From: Pseudomonas sp. R84
Lineage (GTDB): Bacteria; Pseudomonadota; Gammaproteobacteria; Pseudomonadales; Pseudomonadaceae
Direction of reading: 5' to 3'
Assembly (NCBI RefSeq): GCF_009834515.1
Contig: NZ_CP019426.1
Location: 2,779,501 to 2,843,500 of the forward strand
Length of the DNA: 64,000 bases
Both the position numbers and the translations under genes were made by a program. Of the stretch, positions 1 to 9,807 are shown piece after piece; positions within the stretch are counted from its first letter, which is position 1, and each line of letters begins with the position of its first letter. The notes below the pieces were generated by a model, which did not search any database, was not told where the DNA came from, and was given only the letters and a program-made list of their open reading frames with translations.

Positions 1-516
1 GTCGTAAACGTAACTGGTGGCGGTGTGCGAGATGGTGTACGTGTCGCCGGCCGGGACTTTCTCGTAGAACACGTCGAATTCCTTGGCCGTGGCCGCGGTT
101 TCCTCAAGCGTGCCGTACAGCGCAACGAAGGTCGGGTCGAAGGCTTTCATGTAGGCGTCGAGGATTTCCGGGGTGTCGCGCTCGGGATCGAGGCTGATGA
201 AGATCACCTGCAAGCGATCGCCATCGGCGCCCATCAGTTTCTTGATTTTTGCTGCGCGGGCGAGGGTGGTCGGGCAGACCGCCGGGCACTGGGTGAAACC
301 GAAGAAGACCATCGGCATCATGCCGCGAAAGCTCGACAGCGTCATGGTTTCGCCGTCGGTGTTCTTCAGTTTGAAGGTGCGCCCCATGATCTTGTTACTC
401 AGATCCTTGCCGTACTTGTACGACAGTTGGCCGCGGGTGTCGCAGCCGGCGAGCAGGCCTAGCCCGAGCACGCCCATTCCCGCAAGCACCTTGCGGCGAG
501 TCAACAAAGCCGTCAT
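1..516 (-). CDS. SCO1/SenC-family copper-binding lipoprotein (3' end outside window)
   Basis: Translating the minus strand from the ATG at 516-514 gives an open frame of 172 codons that runs off the window edge without a stop. The N-terminus is a lipoprotein signal with a TRRKVLAG stretch and lipobox LAGC, so it may be Tat-exported. The mature part has the SCO signature: FFGFTQCPAVCP (CxxxC copper motif), then FISLDPERDTPE, and near the edge SHTATSYVYD with the conserved copper-ligand His. SCO proteins act as copper chaperones or thiol-disulfide reductases in cytochrome c oxidase CuA assembly. SCO proteins are usually about 200 aa, so a few dozen residues are missing. The start is preceded by AAAGG about 10 nt upstream. 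The frame is seen directly; the function is inferred from family motifs. Confidence 0.9.
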   Translation of the reverse strand, partial: MTALLTRRKVLAGMGVLGLGLLAGCDTRGQLSYKYGKDLSNKIMGRTFKLKNTDGETMTLSSFRGMMPMVFFGFTQCPAVCPTTLARAAKIKKLMGADGDRLQVIFISLDPERDTPEILDAYMKAFDPTFVALYGTLEETAATAKEFDVFYEKVPAGDTYTISHTATSYVYD

Positions 517-535
517 CTAATACCGCCTTTTGCAG

Positions 536-560
536 CCCGTCAGTCAGCAGGACTGGCGGG
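536..560. terminator. hairpin between outer-membrane lipoprotein gene and SCO gene
   Basis: Arms 536-545 (CCCGTCAGTC) and 551-560 (GACTGGCGGG) pair over 10 bp with one G-U pair and a 5-nt loop. There is no T-run on either side, so it is only a weak terminator candidate; it could also be an mRNA stability element upstream of the SCO gene. Confidence 0.3.
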
Positions 561-672
561 GGGTTAACCGTAAAAGCGGCGCATGATACCAAACTGAGGG
601 CAGAGGCCGGCCACGGATCGCCGCACGGCACAGGATCGAGCGACAAAAGGTGTAAGAAAAAGTGACGATGGC

Positions 673-2067
673 TCACTGCATTCGCGACTCGTCAGCGCTC
701 CAGCCACCGCCCAGCGCGGTGTACAGATTGACCTCGGCGACCAGTTGCGCAAGGCGATCGGTGATCAGACCCTGCTGCGAACTGAACAACGAACGCTGCG
801 CATCGAGGAACGTCAGGCTGCTGTCGACGCCATTCTGATAACGGTTCTGCGCCAGGTTGTAATAGGTCTGCGTGGCCGCGACCAGATCGCGCTGCGCCTG
901 CAATTGCTGCTGATACGTACTGCGCGCGGCGAGGCCGTCGGCGACCTCCTGAAACGCGGTCTGAATCGATTTTTCGTATTCGGCCACTGCGACGTCTTTC
1001 TGCAACTTCGAATAATCGAGACTCGCGCGCAGGCTGCCGGCATTGAAGATCGGCAGGCTGATCTGCGGTTGAAAGCTCCACGCGCCCGAGCCACCGCCGA
1101 ACAATCCGGACAGGTCACGACTGGAGGTGCCGGCATTCGCCGTCAGGCTGACACTGGGAAAAAACGCCGCCCGCGCTGCGCCAATATTGGCGTTGGCGGC
1201 CTTGAGTTTGTATTCAGCCTGGAGAATGTCCGGACGGCGCTGCAACAGGTCCGAAGGCAGTCCGGCCGGCAGTTGTTGCACCAGATCGCTGGCCAGCGGA
1301 CGGGCGGGCAGGGCGTCCGGCACCGGTGCGCCGACCAGCAAGGTCAAGCTGTTCAAGTCTTGGGCGACCTGACGCTGGTAGCGCGCCAGATTGGCCCGGG
1401 AACTGTCGACGCTGGTCCGCGCCTGCGCCTGTTCCAGCGCCGACGATTTGCCGGCCTCGCGATTGCGCGTGGTCAGGTGCAGGCTCTGCTCATCGGCGGC
1501 AAGGGTGTCGCGGGTCAGTTCCAGCAGTTCCTGATCGGCGCGCCAGGTCAGGTAAGCGTTGGCGACGCTGGCCACCAGACTCAGCTCGGCACTGCGCCGC
1601 GCTTCTTCAGTCGAGAGCCAGGTCTGCAAGGCCTCCTCGCTGAGGCTGCGCACGCGCCCGAAGAAATCCAGTTCATAGGCGCTGATGCCGAGGTTGGCCG
1701 AGTACGTCGAGTTGATCAGCGCTTTGCCCTGGGTCACGCTCGGCGGCATCCGCTGGCGCAACTCGTTGGCGTTGGCCGACACCGCCGGGAACAGGTCGGC
1801 GCGCTGAATGCGGTATTGCGCCTGAAAGGCTTCGACGTTAAGAGCCGCTACGCGCAGGTCGCGGTTGTTGACCAAGGCGCTTTCAATCAGCTGTTGCAGC
1901 GCCGGGTCGGTGAACAGTGTGCGCCAGTCTTCGCCGTTCCTGGCCGCTTGCGTTGCTGTCGGATATTGCGCGGCGGTGGGGGATGCGGGGCGCTGATACT
2001 CGGGAATCAATGAACAACCGCCCATCAGCACCGCGATGGACAGCAGGGAAAGTCGCAACGTCAACAT
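673..2067 (-). CDS. RND/MacAB-type outer-membrane efflux lipoprotein (NodT/OprM family)
   Basis: This 464-aa protein has a lipoprotein signal ending in LMGGC, then PEYQRP and [21 protein letters not shown], typical of the NodT/OprM outer-membrane factors. It contains two repeated OEP domains with coiled-coil heptads and the [15 protein letters not shown] and [19 protein letters not shown] signatures. Length fits the family. The ATG is preceded by GAGG about 8 nt upstream. The luxR gene ends only 32 nt upstream on the same strand, so the two may be co-transcribed. In described Pseudomonas lipopeptide loci such a gene sits beside the synthetase, and with the MacA-MacB pair at the other end of the locus it would complete a tripartite exporter spanning both membranes. 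The export role is inferred from context. Confidence 0.92.
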   Translation of the reverse strand: MLTLRLSLLSIAVLMGGCSLIPEYQRPASPTAAQYPTATQAARNGEDWRTLFTDPALQQLIESALVNNRDLRVAALNVEAFQAQYRIQRADLFPAVSANANELRQRMPPSVTQGKALINSTYSANLGISAYELDFFGRVRSLSEEALQTWLSTEEARRSAELSLVASVANAYLTWRADQELLELTRDTLAADEQSLHLTTRNREAGKSSALEQAQARTSVDSSRANLARYQRQVAQDLNSLTLLVGAPVPDALPARPLASDLVQQLPAGLPSDLLQRRPDILQAEYKLKAANANIGAARAAFFPSVSLTANAGTSSRDLSGLFGGGSGAWSFQPQISLPIFNAGSLRASLDYSKLQKDVAVAEYEKSIQTAFQEVADGLAARSTYQQQLQAQRDLVAATQTYYNLAQNRYQNGVDSSLTFLDAQRSLFSSQQGLITDRLAQLVAEVNLYTALGGGWSADESRMQ

Positions 2068-2099
2068 CGAACTGCCTCATGCATATAAGAGCGTTGTGC

Positions 2100-2903
2100 T
2101 CAGGCCCCGGCCATCCATTTCGCCAGACCATGGCGGCCACTGACGCCGAGTTTGGCGGTGGCACGTTTCAGGTACGTCTCGATCGAGCTGTTTTTCACCC
2201 GCAGTTTTTCCGCCATTTGCGGCACGGTACCGCCGGTCAACAGGCCGAGGCAGACTTCTTTCTCGCGCACCGACAGGGCGATGTCGCTCAATGCCAGGCG
2301 CTCATCGAACACCTGTGCCAGCGGCGCCTGATCCAGTTCGGCCAACGGTTGGCGCGGTTGCCGGGCGAGGATTTGCCGACTGATCTGCGCGTGACGTTCG
2401 ATCAGCGGCAGCAGGGTATCGGACAGGCTTTTGAGAAACGACAGCTCCGGCAGGGAAAACACCCGTTGGGTATGCGGTCGGTAAAACGAAATCACGCAAC
2501 GGCGGTTGGACGTACGCGAAACCAGATTGCATTGATGGGCGCTGTGCTGCGGATGGCGAGGCTGGAGCGAGGCTTTCAGTTGAATCAGCAACGAGTCGTT
2601 CATCTCGATCATCTTCTGCAACAGCGGATGATCGTCGGGACTCTCCAGCAGATCGGGCGGCGCACACGTCTGTGCCGGACCGGCGCTGCCCAATGGCTTG
2701 ATCTCGACCACGCTGGCCTGTCGCTCATCCAGCGTCCACTCACTGAGATCCACCCGGTTGACCGGCACCAGTGTGTCGACCAACTGGAACATGTTCGTGG
2801 CGAAGTGATCATCGCCGGTACTGGCAATCAGTTCACCGAGTTGCCAGTAGAAATGCGGGTTTTCGGTGTTGCGAATAGTGCCGGTCAGATTCATATCCTT
2901 CAT
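2100..2903 (-). CDS. LuxR-type transcriptional regulator upstream of the lipopeptide synthetase
   Basis: The C-terminus is a GerE/LuxR helix-turn-helix (LSVREKEVCLGLLTGG..VPQMAEKLRV, SIETYLKRATAKLGVSGRHGL). The N-terminal part has no recognisable acyl-homoserine-lactone or receiver domain. It is divergent from the first NRPS gene, the usual position of the LuxR solo that activates lipopeptide synthesis in Pseudomonas. The frame is open up to 3041, but I place the start at the ATG at 2903 (267 aa; MKDMNLTG) because the upstream stretch is basic, low-complexity and unlike the N-terminus of the paralogue at 45358-46107. A second ATG at 2894 with AGGG about 9 nt upstream is equally possible. Role as synthetase activator is inferred from position and family. 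Confidence 0.88.
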   Translation of the reverse strand: MKDMNLTGTIRNTENPHFYWQLGELIASTGDDHFATNMFQLVDTLVPVNRVDLSEWTLDERQASVVEIKPLGSAGPAQTCAPPDLLESPDDHPLLQKMIEMNDSLLIQLKASLQPRHPQHSAHQCNLVSRTSNRRCVISFYRPHTQRVFSLPELSFLKSLSDTLLPLIERHAQISRQILARQPRQPLAELDQAPLAQVFDERLALSDIALSVREKEVCLGLLTGGTVPQMAEKLRVKNSSIETYLKRATAKLGVSGRHGLAKWMAGA

Positions 2904-3012
2904 CCCTGGTTCAGAGCCATCACTGAATCGTCTGCCGTCTCTGTAAAAGCCGCCCACGCAGTCATTTCTCCTTGAACATGATCTGGAGCGGGATTTAAGC
3001 CTATGGATTTGT

Positions 3013-3026
3013 CCTACGTCTGTAGG
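3013..3026. promoter_or_regulatory. inverted repeat CCTAC-N4-GTAGG, candidate regulator site
   Basis: Perfect 5-bp arms around GTCT. The TAC-N4-GTA core is the kind of dyad bound by GerE/NarL-type HTH dimers. It lies 110 nt upstream of the luxR start and 355 nt upstream of the NRPS start. That it binds the adjacent LuxR protein is inference. Confidence 0.35.
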
Positions 3027-3110
3027 GGAAAACAGGGACACAAAGTGCCACTATTTCTGAATCTTGGCGCCGGGGTTCTGACGCCGATGAACCCAGGTGT
3101 ACCGGCATGA

Positions 3111-3126
3111 GTGACTGTTCAGTCAC
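3111..3126. promoter_or_regulatory. 16-bp palindrome GTGACTG-TT-CAGTCAC, candidate operator
   Basis: Perfect 7-bp arms separated by TT, 255 nt upstream of NRPS 1. It is too short-looped for an RNA hairpin to be its main role, so a dimeric protein site is the better reading. No bound regulator can be named. Confidence 0.4.
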
Positions 3127-3380
3127 GCTCAAGCCCCGGAAAACCTGGCGAAGGGGAGTTCTGATCGGCAGCGCTCGGGCAAATGGCGGCGCTGCTATGT
3201 GGTTTTTTTCCTACAAGCTTTTCAGTATTTCCTCTCCGAGCTTTTCGACAGTGCCTACGATAAACACGCCCGTAACGTCAGACAGGCGTGTTCGAGCCTC
3301 GCGGTTGTCCGGGTTTCAGGTGTCATGTCAGCCTCGGGGCCGATGCTTGAATACCGGCAAAATCACATGAGAAGGATCTT

Positions 3381-6300
3381 ATGCAGCCTACTTCTGCCAA
3401 CGTGGCGGACGATCTGTCCGTGCCTGTCGAGACATTCGCGCTGACTGCCGCTCAACGGGATATCTGGCTGGACCAACTGAGCCGTGGAGATTCGCCGCTG
3501 TATAACATTGGCGGTTATGTGGAGCTGACCGGGCCGCTGGATCCGGCATTGCTGCAATCGGCGCTTGAGTGTCTGGTGGAAGCGAATGATGCCTTGCGCA
3601 TTGTTCTGCGATCGGAAGTTGGTCACGACGGGCTGCCGTTGCAAGGGTTTGCCCAGGCGTTGCCGGTGGCCATGCCGCTGCATGACTTCAGTGGACACCC
3701 CGATCCGCAGTCGGCGGCCCGCACGCTGGTCGAAGAGCAGATGGCGCATGCCTTCGTGTTGCACGGGCAAGCGTTGTTCCGCTTCACTCTGATTCGCCTC
3801 GATCGCGATCGCCACTGGTTGGCAGCGCAGGCCCACCACTTGATTATCGATGGCTGGGCTTTCGCTCTGCTGTTCAAGTCGCTGGGCGACATCTACAGCG
3901 CGTTGTGCCTTGGCGAGCGCCCGAGTGGGGCGGCACCGTCCTACGTCGGCTTTATCGAAGATGACGCGCGCTACCACCAGTCACCCCGTTATGAGCGAGA
4001 TCAACGCTACTGGCTGGACAAGTACCGCCGCTTGCCCGAACCCTTGTTGACTGCCCGCCATCGCGAATCCCTCGACGTTGAAGCCGCCCCCAGTCGCATC
4101 CACGTCGAGGCTTTTCCAACCGTGCTGCACGAGCGCATGAAGGACTGCGCGCGGCAATTGGGTGGCTCGGCCTTTCACGTGTTGCTGGCGGCGCTGCACG
4201 TGTATTTCAGTCGCACCGCGCAACGTGACGAGTGGGTGGTCGGGTTGCCGATTCTCAATCGCTCCGGTGCCCGCTTCAAAAGCACTCTAGGGTTATTCAC
4301 CCAGGTCAGTGCAATGCGTATGGAGTTTGGCCGGGCACTGTCATTTGGTGAATTGATCAAGGCGATCGGCGCTGGCCTGAAGCAGGATTTCCGCCATCAA
4401 CGCTACCCGCTGAGCGAGATGAACCGCGCGCTGGGCCTGTTGCGTGAAGACCGTGCGCAACTGTTCGAACTGTCGGTGTCGTACGAACAGGACGACCATG
4501 ACTACCGTTACGGTGAGGCGTCGGGACACTCGGTCAAGGTCTCCAACCAGTACGAGGCGACACCGCTGGCCCTTCACCTGCGCAGCAACCGTTACACCGA
4601 TAAGGCCTGGTTGCATCTGGTGTACTCGCCGGCCTGTTTCACGGCAGACGAGATCGCGTCGTTGACCGAACACTTGTTGTTGATACTGGAGCAAGGCCTG
4701 GAATGCCCTGCGCTGGCAATCGCCGATTTCAACCTCAATAGCCCGGCAGAGCTGGCCCTGCTCGATGAGTGGAACGACACCCGAGTCAGTTATCCGCAGG
4801 GCCAGCTGATTCAACGGCGATTTGAATCCCGAGTGACCGAACAACCGGACGCTGTGGTCGCGACTTGTCAGGGGCGGACGCTGAGCTACGCCGAACTGAA
4901 CCGGCAAGCCAACGCGTTGGCCCATCATCTGCTGGGCCTCGGTGTACGGCCGGATGACCGGGTAGCGATCGTTGCCCGCAGAGGCCTCGATACATTGGTC
5001 GGGTTGCTGGCGATTCTCAAGGCTGGCGCCGCTTATGTGCCGATTGACCCGGCGCATCCGCCCGAGCGCCTGAGCTATTTGCTCAGTGACAGCGCTCCGG
5101 TGGCGTTGCTGAGCCAAAGCGATCTGCGTGAGCGTTTGCCCGCCACAGCGCTGCCGGTGATCGAGCTCGATCGGCGCGAATGGTCGCTCGATAACATGGT
5201 CGATCCTGACGTGCCGGGGTTGACCACGAAAAACCTCGCTTATGTAATTTACACCTCCGGCTCAACCGGATTGCCCAAAGGTGTGATGGTCGAGCACCGC
5301 ACACTCGGCAATCTGGTCGACTGGCACTGCGAGGCATTCGGGCTCGGCATCGGACAGCACGCTTCGAGCCTCGCCGGCTTCGGTTTCGACGCGATGGCGT
5401 GGGAGGTCTGGCCGGCGTTGTGTGCCGGGGCGACATTGCACTTGTCGCCCGCAAGCGAAGGCAACGAAGACATCGACGCGCTGCTCGACTGGTGGCGTGC
5501 GCAGCCGTTGGATGTCAGCTTTTTGCCAACGCCGATTGCCGAATATGCCTTCAGCAAACAACTGGGTCACCCGACCTTGCGCACCTTGCTGATCGGCGGT
5601 GATCGTCTGCGCCAGTTCAACCGTGCGCAGGGTTTTGCGGTGGTCAACAATTACGGGCCGACCGAGGCCACTGTGGTCGCCACCTCGGGGCTGATCATGT
5701 CCGGGCAGGCGTTGCACATCGGCAAACCAGTGAGCAATGCCACGGCGTATTTGCTCGATGATCAGCAGCGCCCGCTGCCGATCGGCATCATCGGCGAGCT
5801 GTATGTCGGCGGCGCCGGGGTGGCCCGGGGCTATCTGAATCGCCCGGGGCTGACCGCCGAACGCTTTCTCGACGACCCGTTCAGTGCACAGCCGGATGCG
5901 CGCATGTATCGCACCGGCGATCTCGCCCGCTGGCGCGCCGACGGCAATCTTGAGTACATCGGTCGCAACGATGGCCAGGTGAAAGTCCGTGGCGTGCGTG
6001 TCGAACTGGGCGAAATCGAAGCGGCACTCGCCAGCCATGACGCGGTGCAGGAAGCCGTGGCGTTGGTGCGTGACGGCCAGCTATTGGCGTGGTTCACCGA
6101 ACGTGAAACGCTGGACATCCTGCAACTGCACGCGCACCTGACATCGCGCTTGCCAGCAGCGATGCTGCCGGCCGCCTATATCCGTCTGGCGACGTTGCCG
6201 CTGACGGCCAACGGCAAGCTCGATCGCCAGGCCTTGCCGGCGCCGGGGCCGGAAGCGCTGATCCGGCGGCAATACGAGGCGCCCCAAGGTGACGTAGAAA

Positions 6301-6494
6301 TCGCTTTGGCACAGATCTGGGCCGAGGTCTTGCAAGTCGAACGGGTAGGGCGTCACGACCACTTCTTTGAGCTGGGCGGCCACTCTTTGCTCGCCGTCGG
6401 CCTGATCGAACGCATGCGCCAGATTGGCATGAGCAGCGATGTTCGCGTGTTGTTCAGCCAACCGACACTGGCCGCATTGGCAGCAGCGGAGGGC
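3381..6494 (+). other. NRPS module 1: starter C - A(Leu) - T
   Basis: The starter C domain has an intact HHxxxDG. The A pocket reads DAWFLGNVV, a leucine code known from Pseudomonas lipopeptides. The carrier Ser is at about nt 6384. Boundaries are approximate. Confidence 0.85.
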
Positions 6495-9400
6495 AGCGGC
6501 CGCGAAGTCGAGGTGCCGGCCAACCGCATTGCGCCCGATTGCACGCACATCACGCCGGATCTGCTGCCGCTGGTGCAACTGGATCAGCCGATGATCGAGC
6601 GCATTGTCGCGACGGTGCCGGGTGGTGCCGCCAATGTGCAGGACATCTACCCCTTGGCGCCGTTGCAGGAAGGCATTCTCTATCACCACATCACCGCCGC
6701 GCAGGGCGATCCGTACCTGCTGCAATCGCTGCTGGCGTTCGACAGCCTCGAACGGGTCGAGGCCTTCGCCGCTGCGTTGCGTCAGGTCATGGCGCGGCAC
6801 GATATCCTGCGTACGGCGGTGGTTTGGGAAGGGTTGACGTCGCCAGTGCAAGTGGTGTGGCGCGAGGCCATTTTGCCGGTGGAGGAAGTCGAACTCGACC
6901 CTGTTGGCGGCGCGATCATCGATCAGTTGCACGAGCGTTTCGATGCACGGCGTTATCGCCTCGACGTCAGTCAGGCGCCGCTACTGCGCCTGATGTATGC
7001 CCGTGATCCCGCGCACAACCGGGTGGTCGGCATCTTGCTGTTCCATCATTTGGCGATGGATCACATTGCGCTGGAGGCGATGCGCGAAGAAATCCACGCC
7101 TGCCTGTCCGGGAGCGCTGAACCGCTGGCGCCGCCGGTGCCATACCGCAACTATGTGGCGCAGACGCGACTGGGTGTCAGTGAACAGGAGCATGAAGCGT
7201 TTTTCCGCCAGATGCTCGCCGACATCGACGAGCCGACCTTGCCGTTCGCTTTGCAGAACGTACAGGGTGACGGCAGCAACATCGAAGAAGCCGAGCAAAC
7301 CCTGGCGAGCGATCTCTATCAGCGCATGCAGCAGCAGGCACGTCTGGCGGGCGTCAGCGTCGCCAGCCTGATCCACCTCGCCTGGGCGCAAGTGTTGGCG
7401 ACGACATCCGGCCAGCAAAGCGTGGTGTTCGGCACAGTGTTGATGGGGCGCATGCAGGGCGGCGAGGGTGCCGACCGGGCGCTGGGGGTGTTCATCAACA
7501 CCTTGCCGCTGCGGGTCGACGTCGGTGAAGGCGCGCGCGCGGCGGTGAAGTCCACCCATGCACGGCTGACCGCTTTGCTCGCCCATGAACATGCCTCTTT
7601 GGCGCTGGCCCAGCGTTGCAGTGGCGTTGCCGCGCCAGCGCCGCTGTTCAGTGCCTTGCTCAACTACCGGCACAGCGATGATGTCGAGCAAAAGACTTCC
7701 CGGCAAACCTGGCAGGGCATCGAGACCCTGGCCAACGAGGAACGCACCAATTACCCGTTTGCCCTGAGTGTCGATGATCTCGGCACGGGCTTGCGTCTGA
7801 CCACCCGAACCCTGTCGAGCATTGGTGCGCAGCGCATTTGCAGTTATGTGCAGTCGGCGCTGAATGGCTTGGTCGCGGCGCTGGAGACCACGCCGCAGCG
7901 GGCGCTGGATAGCTTGCCGTTGTTACCACAGGAAGAACTGCAACGGCTGCTGATCGAGTTCAACGATACGGCGGTCGACTGCCCGATGGACCAGCCACTT
8001 CAGGCGCTGTTTGAACAACAGGTGCAGCGCAAACCGAATGCCATCGCCGTGCAATTCGCCGAGCAACGCCTGAGCTATCGCGAGCTGAATGAGCAGGCCA
8101 ACCGCTTGGCCCATCATCTGCGCGGGCTCGGCGTACAACCGGATTCGCGAGTCGCGATCTGCGTCGAGCGTGGGCCTGAGTTGGTGATCGGTCTGCTGGG
8201 CATTCTCAAGGCTGGCGGTGCTTATGTGCCGCTCGATCCGGATTATCCGCTGCAACGCCTGAACTACATGTTGCAGGACAGCGCACCGGTCGCGTTGCTG
8301 GTGCATGCCGCAACGCGCGATCTGCTCGGCGAGCCCGGCGTGCCGCTGATCGATCTCGACCTCGGTGCCTGGCAGGAGCAGCCGCACGATAATCCGCAGG
8401 TTCCGGGTCTCGGCGCGGCGAATCTGGCCTACATGATCTACACCTCCGGCTCCACCGGCACGCCGAAGGGCGTGATGATCGAACAGCGCAGCGCTTGCAA
8501 CATGGTGCACTGGGGCTCGCAGTTGTCGCCGCCGACTGAACACGGCGCGTTGCTGCAAAAGGCTCCGTACAGTTTCGACAGTTCGGTGTGGGAGATCTTC
8601 TGGCCGCTGTGCTCGGGCATGCGCCTGGTCTTGGCGCGGGCCGACGGCAACCGTGATTCGGCGTATGTCACGCAAGTGATCCGCGAACAGAATATTACCG
8701 TGGTCAAATTCGTGCCGGCGCTGTTGCAGCAGTTCATCGAACAAGACGACGTCAGCCAGTGCACCAGCCTCACCGATGTGCTCAACGGTGGCGGCGAGTT
8801 GACCGTCGCCCTGGCCCGGCAAGTGCGCGAGCGCCTGCCGTGGGTGCGTCTGCACAACGTCTATGGGCCGACCGAAACCACGGTCGACAGCAGCGGCTGG
8901 ACCCTGGAGCCCGGCGAGCCGCTGCCGCCGACACTGGTGCCAATCGGCAAGGCGCTGAGCAACACGCGGCTGTATGTCCTCGATGCCTGCGATCAGCCAG
9001 TGCCGCTTGGCGTCAGCGGGCATTTGCACATTGGTGGAGTGGGCGTGGCGCGCGGCTATCTGGGCCTGCCGCAATTGCAGGCCGAGCGCTTTATCGATAG
9101 TCCGTTCGTGGCCGGTGATCGCTTGTATCGCACCGGTGATCTGGTGCGTTACGGCGCCGATGGCAACCTCGAATTCCTCGGTCGCAACGACTTTCAGGTC
9201 AAGCTGCGCGGGGTGCGCCTTGAGCTGGGCGAGATTGAAGCGCGCCTGCTTGAACATCCGGCGATCCGTGAGGCAGTGGTGCTGGTGCGCGATGAGCGGC
9301 TGGTGGCTTATTACACCCTGCGTACCGAGCTGGCTGCGCCGACGCTTGAAGCATTGCGAGCGCATGTATTGGCGCAGTTGCCGGAGTTCATGGTGCCCGG

Positions 9401-9791
9401 TGCCTATGTGATGCTGGCGGTGCTGCCCCTGACGCCCAACGACAAAATCGACCGCAAGGCATTACCGGAGCCGGGGGCGGAGGCACTGCTCAGCCGTCCT
9501 TACGAGGCACCCGAAGGTGACGTGGAAAGTGCTTTGGCGCAGATCTGGGCGCAGGTGCTCAACGTCGAGCAGGTGGGGCGTCACGACAACTTCTTCGAAC
9601 TGGGCGGGCATTCGCTATTGGCGGTCAGTCTGGTCGCGCGCATGCGTCTGGCCGGCCTGCATGTCGACGCGCGCACGCTGTTCAGTCAGCCGACACTGGC
9701 CGCGCTGGCGGCACAGACCTCGCGGCAGGCCAGGCAGGTCGAGATCGCCCCGACCACCATCCCCAACCTCAACCGCAAACGCCGCCTCTAA
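3381..9791 (+). CDS. lipopeptide nonribosomal peptide synthetase 1, modules 1-2 (ArfA-like)
   Basis: This 2136-aa cytosolic synthetase has the order C(starter)-A-T-C/E-A-T. The N-terminal C domain carries QAHHLIIDGWAF and is the position that N-acylates residue 1 with a 3-hydroxy fatty acid in this family. Adenylation signatures are TSGSTGLPKGVMVEH (A1) and TSGSTGTPKGVMIEQ (A2). Carrier-protein Ser attachment sites (GGHSL) are near residues 1002 and 2078. The second C domain has the dual condensation/epimerisation signature HHITAAQGD plus HHLAMDH. Pocket residues give Leu for A1 (DAWFLGNVV) and an acidic residue for A2 (DSWKLGVVD). There is no thioesterase, so the chain passes to NRPS 2. The ATG follows AGAAGG by 5 nt. 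It is the homologue of ArfA in arthrofactin by architecture. Confidence 0.97.
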   Translation: MQPTSANVADDLSVPVETFALTAAQRDIWLDQLSRGDSPLYNIGGYVELTGPLDPALLQSALECLVEANDALRIVLRSEVGHDGLPLQGFAQALPVAMPLHDFSGHPDPQSAARTLVEEQMAHAFVLHGQALFRFTLIRLDRDRHWLAAQAHHLIIDGWAFALLFKSLGDIYSALCLGERPSGAAPSYVGFIEDDARYHQSPRYERDQRYWLDKYRRLPEPLLTARHRESLDVEAAPSRIHVEAFPTVLHERMKDCARQLGGSAFHVLLAALHVYFSRTAQRDEWVVGLPILNRSGARFKSTLGLFTQVSAMRMEFGRALSFGELIKAIGAGLKQDFRHQRYPLSEMNRALGLLREDRAQLFELSVSYEQDDHDYRYGEASGHSVKVSNQYEATPLALHLRSNRYTDKAWLHLVYSPACFTADEIASLTEHLLLILEQGLECPALAIADFNLNSPAELALLDEWNDTRVSYPQGQLIQRRFESRVTEQPDAVVATCQGRTLSYAELNRQANALAHHLLGLGVRPDDRVAIVARRGLDTLVGLLAILKAGAAYVPIDPAHPPERLSYLLSDSAPVALLSQSDLRERLPATALPVIELDRREWSLDNMVDPDVPGLTTKNLAYVIYTSGSTGLPKGVMVEHRTLGNLVDWHCEAFGLGIGQHASSLAGFGFDAMAWEVWPALCAGATLHLSPASEGNEDIDALLDWWRAQPLDVSFLPTPIAEYAFSKQLGHPTLRTLLIGGDRLRQFNRAQGFAVVNNYGPTEATVVATSGLIMSGQALHIGKPVSNATAYLLDDQQRPLPIGIIGELYVGGAGVARGYLNRPGLTAERFLDDPFSAQPDARMYRTGDLARWRADGNLEYIGRNDGQVKVRGVRVELGEIEAALASHDAVQEAVALVRDGQLLAWFTERETLDILQLHAHLTSRLPAAMLPAAYIRLATLPLTANGKLDRQALPAPGPEALIRRQYEAPQGDVEIALAQIWAEVLQVERVGRHDHFFELGGHSLLAVGLIERMRQIGMSSDVRVLFSQPTLAALAAAEGSGREVEVPANRIAPDCTHITPDLLPLVQLDQPMIERIVATVPGGAANVQDIYPLAPLQEGILYHHITAAQGDPYLLQSLLAFDSLERVEAFAAALRQVMARHDILRTAVVWEGLTSPVQVVWREAILPVEEVELDPVGGAIIDQLHERFDARRYRLDVSQAPLLRLMYARDPAHNRVVGILLFHHLAMDHIALEAMREEIHACLSGSAEPLAPPVPYRNYVAQTRLGVSEQEHEAFFRQMLADIDEPTLPFALQNVQGDGSNIEEAEQTLASDLYQRMQQQARLAGVSVASLIHLAWAQVLATTSGQQSVVFGTVLMGRMQGGEGADRALGVFINTLPLRVDVGEGARAAVKSTHARLTALLAHEHASLALAQRCSGVAAPAPLFSALLNYRHSDDVEQKTSRQTWQGIETLANEERTNYPFALSVDDLGTGLRLTTRTLSSIGAQRICSYVQSALNGLVAALETTPQRALDSLPLLPQEELQRLLIEFNDTAVDCPMDQPLQALFEQQVQRKPNAIAVQFAEQRLSYRELNEQANRLAHHLRGLGVQPDSRVAICVERGPELVIGLLGILKAGGAYVPLDPDYPLQRLNYMLQDSAPVALLVHAATRDLLGEPGVPLIDLDLGAWQEQPHDNPQVPGLGAANLAYMIYTSGSTGTPKGVMIEQRSACNMVHWGSQLSPPTEHGALLQKAPYSFDSSVWEIFWPLCSGMRLVLARADGNRDSAYVTQVIREQNITVVKFVPALLQQFIEQDDVSQCTSLTDVLNGGGELTVALARQVRERLPWVRLHNVYGPTETTVDSSGWTLEPGEPLPPTLVPIGKALSNTRLYVLDACDQPVPLGVSGHLHIGGVGVARGYLGLPQLQAERFIDSPFVAGDRLYRTGDLVRYGADGNLEFLGRNDFQVKLRGVRLELGEIEARLLEHPAIREAVVLVRDERLVAYYTLRTELAAPTLEALRAHVLAQLPEFMVPGAYVMLAVLPLTPNDKIDRKALPEPGAEALLSRPYEAPEGDVESALAQIWAQVLNVEQVGRHDNFFELGGHSLLAVSLVARMRLAGLHVDARTLFSQPTLAALAAQTSRQARQVEIAPTTIPNLNRKRRL
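6495..9791 (+). other. NRPS module 2: dual C/E - A(Asp/Glu) - T
   Basis: HHITAAQGD marks a dual C/E domain that would set residue 1 to D. The A pocket reads DSWKLGVVD; Lys at the fourth position suggests a side-chain carboxylate, so Asp or Glu. The carrier Ser is at about nt 9612. Confidence 0.7.
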
Positions 9792-9807
9792 CGGCGCACA
9801 CAAACCC

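Larger units (their letters stand above)
2904..3380. promoter_or_regulatory. 477-nt divergent control region between luxR and the first NRPS gene
   Basis: No convincing gene is seen; a short 87-codon plus frame at 3107 has no family features. The region holds two inverted repeats (3013-3026 and 3111-3126), a hairpin at 3168-3195 followed by a run of seven T at 3203-3209, and the AGAAGG ribosome-binding site of NRPS 1 at 3370-3375. Promoters for both divergent genes must lie here, but I cannot place -35/-10 boxes with confidence. Confidence 0.6.

Noticed and set aside
745..2013. A 422-codon plus-strand frame opposite the outer-membrane lipoprotein gene.
   Set aside because: It has no recognisable motifs, and the opposite strand has a clear lipoprotein with family signatures.
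3107..3370. An 87-codon plus frame in the leader before NRPS 1.
   Set aside because: It overlaps the palindrome and hairpin, has atypical composition for a real peptide and no ribosome-binding site that I can see.
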